From Bradyrhizobium lablabi (GTDB lineage: Bacteria; Pseudomonadota; Alphaproteobacteria; Rhizobiales; Xanthobacteraceae), in contig NZ_JAFCLN010000007.1 of NCBI RefSeq assembly GCF_018129385.1, positions 124,001-188,000 on the forward strand: a stretch of 64,000 bases of DNA, written 5' to 3'. The notes under the pieces are model-generated. The model had not been told where the DNA came from. It ran no database searches and saw only the letters and a program-made list of their open reading frames with translations. This document shows positions 25,214-34,315 of this stretch, one piece after another (position 1 is the stretch's first letter; each line of letters starts with the position of its first letter). The position numbers and the translations under genes are program-made.

Positions 25214-26821
25214 ATGGCTTTGACGATGTCGTATGTCGCAGGACCCACCACGCCTGCGGTAAGGGAAATGACGTTCGGCGACCTGTTGCGCCAGGCGGCG
25301 GAATCCGCGCCCGACCGCCTCGCCCTGATCGCGGGCGTTCCGGACCCGGCACAACGGCGGCAATGGACCTACGCGCAGTTCTACAGAGAGGCTGAGCGCA
25401 CCGCCCGCGCGCTGCTGACGCGCTTCAGGAAGGGCGAGCGCATTGCGGTGTGGGCGCAAAACCTGCCGGAATGGGTGATGCTGGAGTTCGGCGCCGGCAT
25501 GGCGGGGGTAGTGCTGGTCACCGTGAACCCGGCCTTCCGCGCCAACGAGGTGCAATACGTGCTGAAGCAGTCGCGCGCGGCCGGCATCTTCGTGGTCAAC
25601 AATTTTCGAGGCAATCCGATGCTGGAGACGGTGCAGGCAGTGAAACAAAACTGCCCCGAGCTGCGCGAGGTTATCTGCTTCGACGACTGGGATTCCTTCA
25701 TCGCCGCCGGCGACGACGAGAACATCGAGCTTCCCCCGGTCAGCCCCGACGATCCCGTCATGATCCAGTATACCTCGGGCACGACAGGCTTTCCGAAGGG
25801 CGCCCTGCTGCGCCACCGCGGGCTGCTCAATAACGGCGCGGACACCGCCGACCGGATGGGGGTCGATCCCGGCGACGTCTTCATCGTCACCATGCCGCTG
25901 TTTCATACCGGCGGCTGTGTCTGTTGCGTGCTCGGCGCGGTCTCGAAAGCGGTAACGCAAGTGTTGATCGAAGCGTTCGATCCCGCGCTGGTGCTCGAGA
26001 TGATCGGAACCTACCGCGGCAATGCCATGCTCGGCGTTCCCACCATGCTGATTGCGATGCTGGAGCACCCGAATTTTCCGTCCACCGACCTCTCCCACAT
26101 CAAGGCGATCTGCTCCGGCGGCTCTACCGTGCCGGCGCCGCTGGTGCGGCGGCTGGAGGAAAAGCTGGGTGCGCCCTTCACCATCGTGTTCGGCCAGACC
26201 GAATGCTCGCCGGTGGCGGCGCAAACCCGTACCGATGACAGCGTCGAGGACAAGGCCGGCACGATCGGCCTGCCGCTGCCCAACATGGAGACCAAAATCA
26301 TCGATCCCAACACCGGCGAGACCGTGCCGGTCGGCACCATCGGCGAGTTCTGCACCCGCGGCTATCACGTGATGCTCGGCTATTTCGAGATGCCCGAGGC
26401 GACCGCCGCCGCCATCGACAAGGATGGCTGGCTGCACACCGGCGACCTCTGCGCCATGGACGAGCGCGGCTTCTGCACCGTCGAGGGCCGATTGAAGGAC
26501 ATGATCATCCGCGGCGGCGAGAACATCTATCCGCGCGAACTGGAAGAATTGCTGTTCAAGCACCCCAAGGTCGGCGAGGTCGCCGTCATCGGCGTGCCCC
26601 ATGAGCGATGGGGCGAAGAAGTCGCGGCCTTCGTCCGCCCGGCGCCGGGCGCCTCGATCGACAAGGAAGAGCTGATCGACTACATGCGCACCGCGCTCGC
26701 ACCGCACAAGACGCCAAAGCACTGGTTCATCGTGGACGCCTTTCCACTGACCGGATCGGGCAAGATCCAGAAGTTCAAGCTGCGGGAAGCCTGGACCAAG
26801 GGCGAAATGATCGCGATCTAG
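25214..26821 (+). CDS. AMP-binding acyl-CoA synthetase (FadD-like)
   Basis: Activates a carboxylic acid to its CoA thioester via acyl-adenylate. The 535-residue protein has the ANL superfamily motifs: P-loop YTSGTTGFPKGA at about 189-200, HTGDLCAMDERGF, hinge GRLKDMIIRGGENIYPRE and the C-terminal catalytic lysine region GSGKIQKFKLRE. The overall pattern fits medium/long-chain fatty-acyl-CoA ligases, but chain length and substrate cannot be read. ATG 25214 follows a GGGAGGA ribosome site; an upstream reading frame to 25115 lacks one. It stands alone between ku and the AAA+ operon. Confidence 0.9.
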   Translation: MALTMSYVAGPTTPAVREMTFGDLLRQAAESAPDRLALIAGVPDPAQRRQWTYAQFYREAERTARALLTRFRKGERIAVWAQNLPEWVMLEFGAGMAGVVLVTVNPAFRANEVQYVLKQSRAAGIFVVNNFRGNPMLETVQAVKQNCPELREVICFDDWDSFIAAGDDENIELPPVSPDDPVMIQYTSGTTGFPKGALLRHRGLLNNGADTADRMGVDPGDVFIVTMPLFHTGGCVCCVLGAVSKAVTQVLIEAFDPALVLEMIGTYRGNAMLGVPTMLIAMLEHPNFPSTDLSHIKAICSGGSTVPAPLVRRLEEKLGAPFTIVFGQTECSPVAAQTRTDDSVEDKAGTIGLPLPNMETKIIDPNTGETVPVGTIGEFCTRGYHVMLGYFEMPEATAAAIDKDGWLHTGDLCAMDERGFCTVEGRLKDMIIRGGENIYPRELEELLFKHPKVGEVAVIGVPHERWGEEVAAFVRPAPGASIDKEELIDYMRTALAPHKTPKHWFIVDAFPLTGSGKIQKFKLREAWTKGEMIAI

Positions 26822-26977
26822 GTAGGCGTGCATTCGCGCCGTTTGACCTCTCGCAGCCGATCGGCGTCCCGGGCTAGGTTGCATTTGATATATTTGACTA
26901 GATTGTAGTTAACCATTCAAACTACCTGTCGATGCGCGCCCCATCATTTCTTTAAGGGATCGTCGTATCGGTTGCGC

Positions 26978-27604
26978 ATGAGCAACGATACACGTCCTCT
27001 CGCTGCGCATTCCTCGGCCCGCAGCCAATCGCCGACTGAACCGCAACTGCTCGGCCCGCAGCAGCTGCTGCGGCCCTCCGCACTCGCGGCTGGCGCGACC
27101 GTGCTGATCGCGGCATTCACGGCTTACCATTTGCTCAGCGAGCTGAAGCCCGGCGCCGACAATGATTCGCGCGATCTCACCAAAGAGGCCGTGCTCACCA
27201 TTCCCGCCGACAAGGCGCACGGTGCTTTCACGGTGCTTGCCTCCAACTTCCAGCAATCGCCCGGGAGCGTGCTGGTCCAATTGAAGATGTCGGAAGCGGA
27301 GAAGCAGCGCCTCGCCGAAAAGCTCGCCGACGGCTCGGTTCGCCTCGCCGCCGTGACGGTATGGGACACGATGGATGAGGACGGGGACATCGTCGAGATC
27401 AGCGCCGCCGGCTTCAGCCAGCGGGTGACGATTATGCACAAGCCGGCAACCTTCTTTCTTCCGCTTCATCCGGGCGGCAACGTCACCATCAGGGCAGTGC
27501 GCGACGGCTACGGCGGCATAACGCTGGGAGTCCGTACCATCACCGGCAACCTGCCGTTGCCGCGGCTAGCCGTCGGTCAAACGTTGGAGATACCAGCGCT
27601 ATGA
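26978..27604 (+). CDS. Single-span membrane protein, first gene of AAA+/Sel1 operon
   Basis: Not recognised. The 208-residue protein has a Ser/Pro-rich N-terminus (about 1-30), one membrane segment (about 35-53, ALAAGATVLIAAFTAYHLL) and a roughly 150-residue soluble part with alternating hydrophobic strands (VLTIPADKAHGAFTVLASNF, VTIMHKPATFFLPLHPGG), probably periplasmic and beta-rich. No cysteines or recognisable catalytic motif. ATG 26978 is chosen over TTG 26972; no strong ribosome site is visible. Its end overlaps the next ATG as ATGA, the first of four consecutive couplings, so it belongs to one functional unit with the AAA+ ATPase. Confidence 0.75.
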   Translation: MSNDTRPLAAHSSARSQSPTEPQLLGPQQLLRPSALAAGATVLIAAFTAYHLLSELKPGADNDSRDLTKEAVLTIPADKAHGAFTVLASNFQQSPGSVLVQLKMSEAEKQRLAEKLADGSVRLAAVTVWDTMDEDGDIVEISAAGFSQRVTIMHKPATFFLPLHPGGNVTIRAVRDGYGGITLGVRTITGNLPLPRLAVGQTLEIPAL

Positions 27605-28794
27605 TGGCGATGCCGCTCGGTCCGCTGATGTCAATCCTCTTCAGCATAGCCTTCATGGCGATGCTGGCGAAGACCAGCCCCACGCTGGCCCTTCTTGCAA
27701 CCGCGTTGAGCGCAATCCTCGCTCTCATCATCATCTCTTACACAGGCCGTTACCTCCCGAGGTGGATCATGGATGTTCTGGACAGGCTCACCAACAAGGC
27801 TTCGCTCGAGGCGTCCTACGGAGCCCGCTCGCGAAAGCTCGTCACGATCGACGCCGGGCTTCTTGCCAGTCGGCTCAAATCGCGCGTCATCGGCCAGAAC
27901 GCCGCGATTGATTCGATCGCGGTGCAATTGCGGCGTCGGCTTGCGGCGCAACGTTCCGACAAGCCGGTCGCGGTCTTTTGCCTCGCGGGTCCGCCCGGCG
28001 TCGGCAAAACCCATCTTGCCAAGGTTCTTGCTGACGAATTGTACGGTGACAAAGGCCATCTGCATTTCTTCGACATGAGCCAGTTCGGACAGTCGCATGC
28101 CGCAGCCAGTCTGTTCGGCCAGGCCCGGGGCTATGTCGGCTCTACGAGTTATGGCTCACTCACTGCCGCCTTGCGCGATACTCCGAATTGCATCGTGCTG
28201 CTGGACGAGTTCGAGAAGGCTCATCCAGATGTGCACAAGCGCTTCCTGACGGCCTGGAATGACGGCTTCGTGACCGAAACCAGCGACGGTGCGCGCGTCT
28301 CCACGACGGAAGCTATCTTCATCATGACGACCAATGCGGCGTCGCGTCGTATCGGAGAAATCGCCAAGGAACATGAAAGCGATCCGGTCGAGGCGGACCG
28401 CCTGATCAAGCGCGCCCTGTCGGATGCCCAGTTCGCGCCCGAAGTATTATCGCGCATCGACACTGTGTTTGCCTTCAAGCCGCTAAGCGGCCTCGATATT
28501 GCGCGTGTAGTCGCGCTGGAAACCGAAAGCCTTTGCAAGCAATACGCTCTTCTGATCGAAGACGGTGGAATCGACCCGGCGATCCTGCTGCGCGCAATTG
28601 AAGCAATGCAAAAACAATCCGATGGCGGCGTGCGCGACATCGCCCGTGCGATCGAACGCCAGGTCACCGACGGCCTGCTCGAAGCACGGGAAAACGGCGC
28701 AAGGAGCATTCGCCTGTTTGCGGAAGGGCAGAACGTTCGCGTCGAGATCGCAAGCTTTTTGGCCACCGCCGAGCGCAGCGCAGAGGTCGGCTGA
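27601..28794 (+). CDS. Membrane-anchored Clp-like AAA+ ATPase
   Basis: A 397-residue protein with two N-terminal membrane segments (about 8-23 and 28-48) followed by a single AAA+ module of the ClpA/ClpB D2 type. Walker A GPPGVGKT is 130-137, pore-loop-like RGYVG 176-180, Walker B IVLLDEFEK with D202-E203, sensor 1 TTN near 243-245, arginine finger R285 in LSRIDTVF and sensor 2 R345. The Clp N-domain, D1 module and middle domain are all absent, and no ClpP-docking IGF/IGL loop is evident. It is predicted to be an unfoldase/remodelling ATPase facing the cytosol at the inner membrane. Overlaps both neighbours (ATGA, TGATG). Substrate unknown. Confidence 0.88.
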   Translation: MMAMPLGPLMSILFSIAFMAMLAKTSPTLALLATALSAILALIIISYTGRYLPRWIMDVLDRLTNKASLEASYGARSRKLVTIDAGLLASRLKSRVIGQNAAIDSIAVQLRRRLAAQRSDKPVAVFCLAGPPGVGKTHLAKVLADELYGDKGHLHFFDMSQFGQSHAAASLFGQARGYVGSTSYGSLTAALRDTPNCIVLLDEFEKAHPDVHKRFLTAWNDGFVTETSDGARVSTTEAIFIMTTNAASRRIGEIAKEHESDPVEADRLIKRALSDAQFAPEVLSRIDTVFAFKPLSGLDIARVVALETESLCKQYALLIEDGGIDPAILLRAIEAMQKQSDGGVRDIARAIERQVTDGLLEARENGARSIRLFAEGQNVRVEIASFLATAERSAEVG

Positions 28795-30260
28795 TGGCAG
28801 CCCCGCCCGTGCAGGCGATGCTTCCGGCGGACAACAGGCGGCCGTCGTTCTTCTCTCACGCCGTCAGCCTCTACCGGAGCAACCTGTTGCTTCGGGGACT
28901 GATCGACCTCGCCTTCGCTGGCGTGGTGATCCTGACGTTCAGCGGTGATTTTAAGGCGGCCTGGCGTCCCGTCGATGCTGCCATCAAATCGCTCACTCGC
29001 GGACTGGACCGCCCGATCTCCGAGATCAGGGCGGGCAGCGGCAAGTCGTTCACGACGGCGACAAGCGGCCCCGGCCATGAGGTCATTGACGGCTTGAAGC
29101 CGCCGACTATCCCGGTCGCTATCATCGAGAAGATGCCCGCGGCAACGGCGGCCGTGTTGAAGGACGCGCGCTCCAAACTGCTGGCCGGCCGGCCGAGCGA
29201 CGCACTCGACGTCCTGCAAACGGCTGCCGAAACCGACCCGGCCATCGCTTATGCAAAAGCCGTCGCGACCCTCAACTATCCAAGCAAGGACCAGGCGATC
29301 ACGGCGCAGCGCCTGCTGCGCCAGGCGACCCAGAAGGCGTTTGCGCCTGCGTTCACGCTGAATGGACTGGTCTTGTACCGGCTGCTGGCTCTGGATGAGC
29401 GTGGAGAGCTTCCCTATTCGGATCGCGTGACGCTGGACGGCTCGGGCCGGACCGTGAACGTGACGAATACGCAACTGGCTTCGGAGGCCATGTTGTGGTG
29501 GCAGCGGGGTGCGGCCTTCCACGATCCCGAGGCCATGCGCCTGCTCGGCATGGGCGAAGCGAGGGGTTTCAACGGCAAACCCAACCTGTCAGCCGCGATC
29601 GCCTACTGGCATGACGCAGCTCGTCGCGGCGACGCGCTGGCGCAGCTCGAACTGGCACATTTGTATTATCAGGGCGCCGGCGTTGAAGCAGATTCCGAGA
29701 AGGCAATTGCGCTGTTCCGGCAGGCAGCTGATCAAGGACTGTCCCGTGCCGCGCTCGGGTTGGGCGCGGTACTGACCGGCAAAGGCATCACCGGCGATCT
29801 CGACGCCACGAGAGATGCCTTGCGGGTGCTCGACACTGTTGCACGGACTTCCACATCGAAGGAAGAGCGCGCGCTGAGTCAACTGGTGCTCGGCCGCCTC
29901 CTGAGCGAGGCTGCTCCGCCCGCCTTGCGTGATCCCGCGCGGGGGCTCGAGCATTTCCGCATGGCCCTTCGTCTTGGCAATCGCTCGGCTCGCGCCCCTC
30001 TCTGCCGTGCTTATGAGACGGGGGTTGGCGCTCCGCAAGACCTCGTGCGCGCCGCGAACTGCTTCATGGCTATGGGCGGCGCCGACATATCCAAGGACGT
30101 CGCGAGGGTGGTCCAAAATCTCAATGAAGCCGACCTCGCACGCGCCAAGGCGCTTCAGACATCGGAGGATCCGCCCCCGGAATTCCTCGCCGAGTACACG
30201 CCGCGGACAAGCGCTCCGACGTTGCGGTTGACGCGACCTTCCGAGACGGTGAAGCCTTGA
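28794..30260 (+). CDS. Membrane-anchored Sel1-repeat protein
   Basis: A 488-residue protein with one membrane segment near residues 38-55 (LIDLAFAGVVILTF) and a C-terminal array of Sel1/TPR-like repeats from about 215 onward (AMLWWQRGAAFHDPEAMRLL, AIAYWHDAARRGDALAQLEL, AIALFRQAADQGLSRAALGL). A helical TPR-like stretch (LLAGRPSDALDVLQTAAETDP) lies at about 125-145. Such repeats are protein-interaction scaffolds. ATG 28794 shares a base with the ATPase stop; its own stop overlaps the next TTG. It may present clients or assemble the ATPase with the membrane proteins of the operon; this is inference from context. Confidence 0.82.
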   Translation: MAAPPVQAMLPADNRRPSFFSHAVSLYRSNLLLRGLIDLAFAGVVILTFSGDFKAAWRPVDAAIKSLTRGLDRPISEIRAGSGKSFTTATSGPGHEVIDGLKPPTIPVAIIEKMPAATAAVLKDARSKLLAGRPSDALDVLQTAAETDPAIAYAKAVATLNYPSKDQAITAQRLLRQATQKAFAPAFTLNGLVLYRLLALDERGELPYSDRVTLDGSGRTVNVTNTQLASEAMLWWQRGAAFHDPEAMRLLGMGEARGFNGKPNLSAAIAYWHDAARRGDALAQLELAHLYYQGAGVEADSEKAIALFRQAADQGLSRAALGLGAVLTGKGITGDLDATRDALRVLDTVARTSTSKEERALSQLVLGRLLSEAAPPALRDPARGLEHFRMALRLGNRSARAPLCRAYETGVGAPQDLVRAANCFMAMGGADISKDVARVVQNLNEADLARAKALQTSEDPPPEFLAEYTPRTSAPTLRLTRPSETVKP

Positions 30261-31309
30261 CGACGTTTGGTAGACGCACGGCACCGCTGTTGGCCGCATC
30301 TTCAGGCGGAGCTACTGCTCCGGCAATTCCGACGCCCATGATGCGTTGGGTCGCCATCGCCGCGCTAAGCGCCGTTGCGATGCTTGCGACGCTGCACGTT
30401 TGGTTCAACGTCTTTCAAATACCGCTGGAGTTTCCCCCGGCGCTATCCCTGTTCGAGCAGCCGCGAAGCTGGACGGGCCTGGGAGACTCACGGAAAGCCG
30501 GCTGGATGGCCTGGTATGTGCCGGTATTGACAACCGCCTTCTTCGCCTCGGTCGTGCTGGCTCGCCTCACTCGGCAACGGACCCGCTGGAGCGTGCTGTC
30601 AATGGCGATTGCCGGATGCATTGCCGTCCTGGTTGGCGTGATGATCGCCTGCTGGGCTGAGCATAACGGCTTCATATGGTACCACCGAACCGAAATGACG
30701 CTGCGGATGCTGCTCGGAGTTCAAGGTCAACTGCTGACCTTTTCGTTCTGGGAGTCGGTGAGGTTTCTCTCCGGCCAGTGGCCGCTTCTGGTGATCGGGG
30801 CGGTCGTGGGCGCTGGATGCGCATTTCTGGCAGGGGCTCCGTTGAGGCGGCCCCGTGCGGGCGCGTTCGCCGAGGAGACCACCGTCGAGCCTCTAGACGG
30901 GCGGACAGACCTGACGGCCCGGATCGTCTCGACAATCGTCCTCTTTATCTTCAGCCAGACGGGCAGCACGTTCGGACACCCGTTTTTCATGCTTGCGGCC
31001 GGCACCTGCATTGCCATCGCGTGGTTTACGGTTGCGTTTCCGAAGGTCGAGTTCAACCTCAAGCGCCTGTTGCTGGGCGGTTTGATTGCATCGATCGCCG
31101 GATCGCTCGTTCAAACCGTGCTGTTCGCCAAGAAAAATCCCCTTGCGGTGACGTTCGCTAAAAATCCATTCGTAGGGGAGATCATCTTCGCCCAGAACGT
31201 GCAGGCTTTCGTGATGATCTTCATCATGTACCTCATCGGCCTGACGTTGATCTTCATGCTCTTCGCGAAGGTAATGGTTGCCCTCTGCCGACGCCGCACG
31301 TCCCCATAG
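30257..31309 (+). CDS. Polytopic membrane protein, last gene of AAA+/Sel1 operon
   Basis: Not recognised. A 350-residue protein with about eight predicted membrane segments, e.g. WVAIAALSAVAMLATLHVWF (about 31-50), VLTTAFFASVVLARL, LSMAIAGCIAVLVGVMIAC, WPLLVIGAVVGAGCAFLAG, IVSTIVLFIF, FFMLAAGTCIAIAWFTVAF and a C-terminal FVMIFIMYLIGLTLIFMLF. The start is TTG at 30257, overlapping the previous stop (TTGA); a GTGAAG purine stretch precedes it. No transporter or enzyme motif is visible. It is convergent with the next gene after 13 bases, which ends the operon. Confidence 0.78.
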   Translation: MTTFGRRTAPLLAASSGGATAPAIPTPMMRWVAIAALSAVAMLATLHVWFNVFQIPLEFPPALSLFEQPRSWTGLGDSRKAGWMAWYVPVLTTAFFASVVLARLTRQRTRWSVLSMAIAGCIAVLVGVMIACWAEHNGFIWYHRTEMTLRMLLGVQGQLLTFSFWESVRFLSGQWPLLVIGAVVGAGCAFLAGAPLRRPRAGAFAEETTVEPLDGRTDLTARIVSTIVLFIFSQTGSTFGHPFFMLAAGTCIAIAWFTVAFPKVEFNLKRLLLGGLIASIAGSLVQTVLFAKKNPLAVTFAKNPFVGEIIFAQNVQAFVMIFIMYLIGLTLIFMLFAKVMVALCRRRTSP

Positions 31310-31322
31310 CGTACGCCATCGT

Positions 31323-32345
31323 CTACTCGATCACCTCGTCCGCGCCGCTGACGAGCGCAGGCGAAAACTCGTGGCCGAGGAATTTGGCCGTCTTCAGGTT
31401 GATGACGAGTTCCACCTTGGTGACCAGTTGGACCGGAAGATCGGACGGCTTTTCGCCCCTGAGAACCCGTCCGGCATAGATGCCCGCGCGGCGGTGCGAT
31501 TGCATGAAATCTCCGCCATAGCTCATCAAGCCGCCGGCCATGGGGAAATCCCGCGTTTGGGTGATCGCGGGTACGCGATACTTCATGGCAAGATCGGCCA
31601 GCCGCCGGCTGCGAAATGCAAAATAGGGGTCGGAGGTGAAGACAAGTCCACCCGCCAACTGCTGGGTCACCGAAGAGACCACAGACTCAAACTCCTCTTC
31701 CTTGCTCGCATTCAATGTCTGTAGCTGGACCCCCAGCGTTTCGGCTGCGGAGCGAAGTTTCTGCAATTGTGAATTGGCGGTGGGGCTCGTGGGGTTGGCG
31801 ACGACAGCCAATTTGCTTGCCGCCGGCAGCAGCTCATGCATCAGTTCGAGCCGCTTCGGCGACACGTCGACGCTCAGGCTCGAAACTCCCGTGATGTTGC
31901 CACCCGGCCGCGACAGGCTGTCCACCACGCCGAGTTGGACGGGGTCGCCGCCCATCTCGAAGATGATCGTCTTGGAGGTGCCGGAAGCTTTCGCGGCAAG
32001 TGCGACTTGAGCGCCGCCGGACGCAACAACCAGATCCACATTGCGAGCGACCAGTTCGGTCGCGAGGGCCGGTAGCCGGGCGTACTGCCCACGGGCCCAT
32101 TGATATTCGATCGCAACATTGCGCCCTTCGACAAAACCGGCTTCGCGAAGTCCCTGGTGGAAAGCCCTCAGCCGGCTGTCAAACAGCTCCGGTGTTTCCG
32201 GGCCAAGATAGCCAATGACCGGCATCGACGGCTTCTGCGCATACGCAGAGGTCGTCCAGGCGGCGGCGCCTGTCATCAGCAAGAGGACGTCACGCCGCCT
32301 GACGCCTCCGTGGGGCGCTGCTGCGGTGTGGTTAGCGCGTCTCAT
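31323..32345 (-). CDS. ABC transporter substrate-binding protein (ABC_sub_bind family)
   Basis: Periplasmic binding protein of 340 residues. An N-terminal export signal with twin arginines (GVRRRDVLLLMTGAAA) ends near AYAQ at about residue 37. The mature part has the ABC_sub_bind (PF04392-type) hallmarks: MPVIGYLGPETPE, ARGQYARLPALATELVA, GGDPVQLGVVDSLSRPGGN and SPKRLELMHELLP. This family is greatly expanded in Bradyrhizobium, usually without a known ligand. No permease or ATPase gene is adjacent, so it is an orphan; the ligand is unknown. Confidence 0.88.
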   Translation of the reverse strand: MRRANHTAAAPHGGVRRRDVLLLMTGAAAWTTSAYAQKPSMPVIGYLGPETPELFDSRLRAFHQGLREAGFVEGRNVAIEYQWARGQYARLPALATELVARNVDLVVASGGAQVALAAKASGTSKTIIFEMGGDPVQLGVVDSLSRPGGNITGVSSLSVDVSPKRLELMHELLPAASKLAVVANPTSPTANSQLQKLRSAAETLGVQLQTLNASKEEEFESVVSSVTQQLAGGLVFTSDPYFAFRSRRLADLAMKYRVPAITQTRDFPMAGGLMSYGGDFMQSHRRAGIYAGRVLRGEKPSDLPVQLVTKVELVINLKTAKFLGHEFSPALVSGADEVIE

Positions 32346-32438
32346 CCTTCAATCAACCGGCTGCCATCCGTTGTCGATCGGAGCATATCCCATGATGCTC
32401 CACCCGTCGCCAGCGGATTGTGCCAGATGCGGCATCAG

Positions 32439-34166
32439 CTAAGACGCATTGAAGGAAATTCCGAATACCGGAATGGCTTCATCAAAACCCTTGATTTGAC
32501 GGCCTCCAAGATCATCCAGTAGCCGCTTGCCCCTGACGCTTGCGGCGACTTCGGCGTCGATCAGGATTTCCCGGTCTGCGGCAGATGCGCACAGGCGCGC
32601 GGCGAGATTCACAACGCTGCCGATGGCGGTGTAGTCGAGCCGGTCCTCGTAGCCGATCCGGCCGACAGTTGCCGGTCCTTCGGCGAGACCTATTCCGAAA
32701 CCAACGTGGTAGCCGCGCGATCGCCAGCCGGCGATGAGTCCTTGCACGATCTTCTGCATTTCGATGGCGAGATCGACGGCTCGCAAGGCCGGTTGTTCGA
32801 CCGGGACAGGTGCGTTCACCAGCACCATCAGGCCGTCCCCGGAGAAGCTGATGAGCGTTGCTTCAAACTGCGCAATGACCCTGCCAAGCGCCTCATAATA
32901 CTCCGAGAGCACGCTCATGACTTCCTCGGGGGCAACGCCTGCGGAAAATGCGGTAAAACCTCGCAGATCGCAGAACACAACGACGACGTCGGTACGGCGG
33001 CCGTCCAGCACGCTGTCGTCGCCGGTTCGATCGACAAGATCGGCCACCTGGGGCGCGAGGAATCGCTTGAGCTTCGCGATGCGTTCCTGGTGCTGCTGCG
33101 CGAGCGCCAGCTCACCAGCCATCCTGTTAAAGCTGTTTGCAAGACGCTGAAACTCATCGCCGGTCTGGATCGAAATGCGGTGGTCGAAGGAGCCGGCGCC
33201 GATCCGTTCCGTCCCCTCCTCGAGGAGCTTGATCGGATCCGTCATTCGGTGCGCCAATGCATAGGCGAGAAACCCTGCGAATATGGTGCTGATCAAGAGC
33301 AGCGTTGCGGTCCGCGATAACGCCGCATAGATCGGCGCGTAAGCTTCGGATAGCGGCTGCTCCACCACGACGGTCCAATCGGGACCCGGTACCGGAGCCG
33401 CGCTGGCGGCAACGGCGCGTCCCTGTGCATCCCGGCTGGTTGCGAAGCCGCCTTCCGGGCCGATCGCGTCTCGTATGGTACGGAACGGTCCGGAGGTTGC
33501 TTCTTCCGCCCCGCGGAGGACGAGGCTGATATCGGGATGGGCAATCAGGCGGCCCGGCTGGTCCAGCACGAAGGCAATGCCGGTCTTTCCGACCTTGATT
33601 GACGATATCACATCCCAAATCAGCTTGAGATTGACCTCGGCGACGACTGCGCCAACCGCCTGGCGATTACCCACGATCGCAACCGTCAGGTATGGCTCGG
33701 AGCCTCGATGGTAGCTTACGGTGCTGAACCAGATCTGGGTGGCTCGGGCCCCCACCAGCGCACGATCGGTCGACCAGTCTGCGCGGCTTTCAATCCGGTT
33801 GAGACCGATTCGCGAGACGTAGAGACGCTCCAGGCCATTATTGTCAAGCAGCGTCAGACTGACGATGGCGGGCGCCTGCCGAAACAGGCGTAACGCGTCG
33901 GTCCGCCGCCGCTCGTCCGGCTCGTCGGTCCACGAAACCTGGACCAGCCAACCGAGCTGGTTGGTGATGCCATAGATAAAATCATGGATTTCGGCGGCAG
34001 CGGCCGTCGCCTGAACGCCAAGCAACTGGTCGACCCGGGCGCGCTGGTCGCGATAGCCGAACCAGGCTTCGATGGCGCCGTTGATGACGAGCGGAATCGC
34101 GACAGCCATGAACAGCGCGAGCAGGTATTTCTGGAAAAGGCCGCGAAAGCGTTCTTGGGCAATCAT
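32439..34166 (-). CDS. Membrane adenylate/guanylate cyclase with Cache and HAMP domains
   Basis: A 575-residue class III nucleotide cyclase. Order: membrane segment (about 13-33), periplasmic Cache-type sensor (about 35-280, with WFSTVSYHRGSEPYLTVA), second segment (about 285-310), HAMP (TDPIKLLEEGTERIGAGSFD) and a C-terminal cyclase domain (about 385-560). Metal-binding aspartates lie in VVVFCDLRGFTAFS and FSGDGLMVLVN, and the transition-state Asn/Arg pair in VNLAARLCA. This predicts production of cAMP (less likely cGMP) in response to an external ligand. It is monocistronic. ATG 34166 is the only reasonable start. Confidence 0.9.
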   Translation of the reverse strand: MIAQERFRGLFQKYLLALFMAVAIPLVINGAIEAWFGYRDQRARVDQLLGVQATAAAAEIHDFIYGITNQLGWLVQVSWTDEPDERRRTDALRLFRQAPAIVSLTLLDNNGLERLYVSRIGLNRIESRADWSTDRALVGARATQIWFSTVSYHRGSEPYLTVAIVGNRQAVGAVVAEVNLKLIWDVISSIKVGKTGIAFVLDQPGRLIAHPDISLVLRGAEEATSGPFRTIRDAIGPEGGFATSRDAQGRAVAASAAPVPGPDWTVVVEQPLSEAYAPIYAALSRTATLLLISTIFAGFLAYALAHRMTDPIKLLEEGTERIGAGSFDHRISIQTGDEFQRLANSFNRMAGELALAQQHQERIAKLKRFLAPQVADLVDRTGDDSVLDGRRTDVVVVFCDLRGFTAFSAGVAPEEVMSVLSEYYEALGRVIAQFEATLISFSGDGLMVLVNAPVPVEQPALRAVDLAIEMQKIVQGLIAGWRSRGYHVGFGIGLAEGPATVGRIGYEDRLDYTAIGSVVNLAARLCASAADREILIDAEVAASVRGKRLLDDLGGRQIKGFDEAIPVFGISFNAS

Positions 34167-34315
34167 GCTTCTGGTGCTTGTTCAATCAGAATAGTACAGG
34201 GACGCACTATAGCACCTGCTTCGCAGGCCCAGCGGCGCTCGTTGTCACATATTCCGAAGCATGCAGCCCTTTTCCAGGGCTTTGAGCCGTTTGCCGAACC
34301 GTTGCGGAAGGCGCC

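Noticed and set aside
34266..34282. Hairpin AGCCCT/AGGGCT below kdpE as terminator
   Set aside because: Only six pairs and no U-run on the minus strand; too weak to call.
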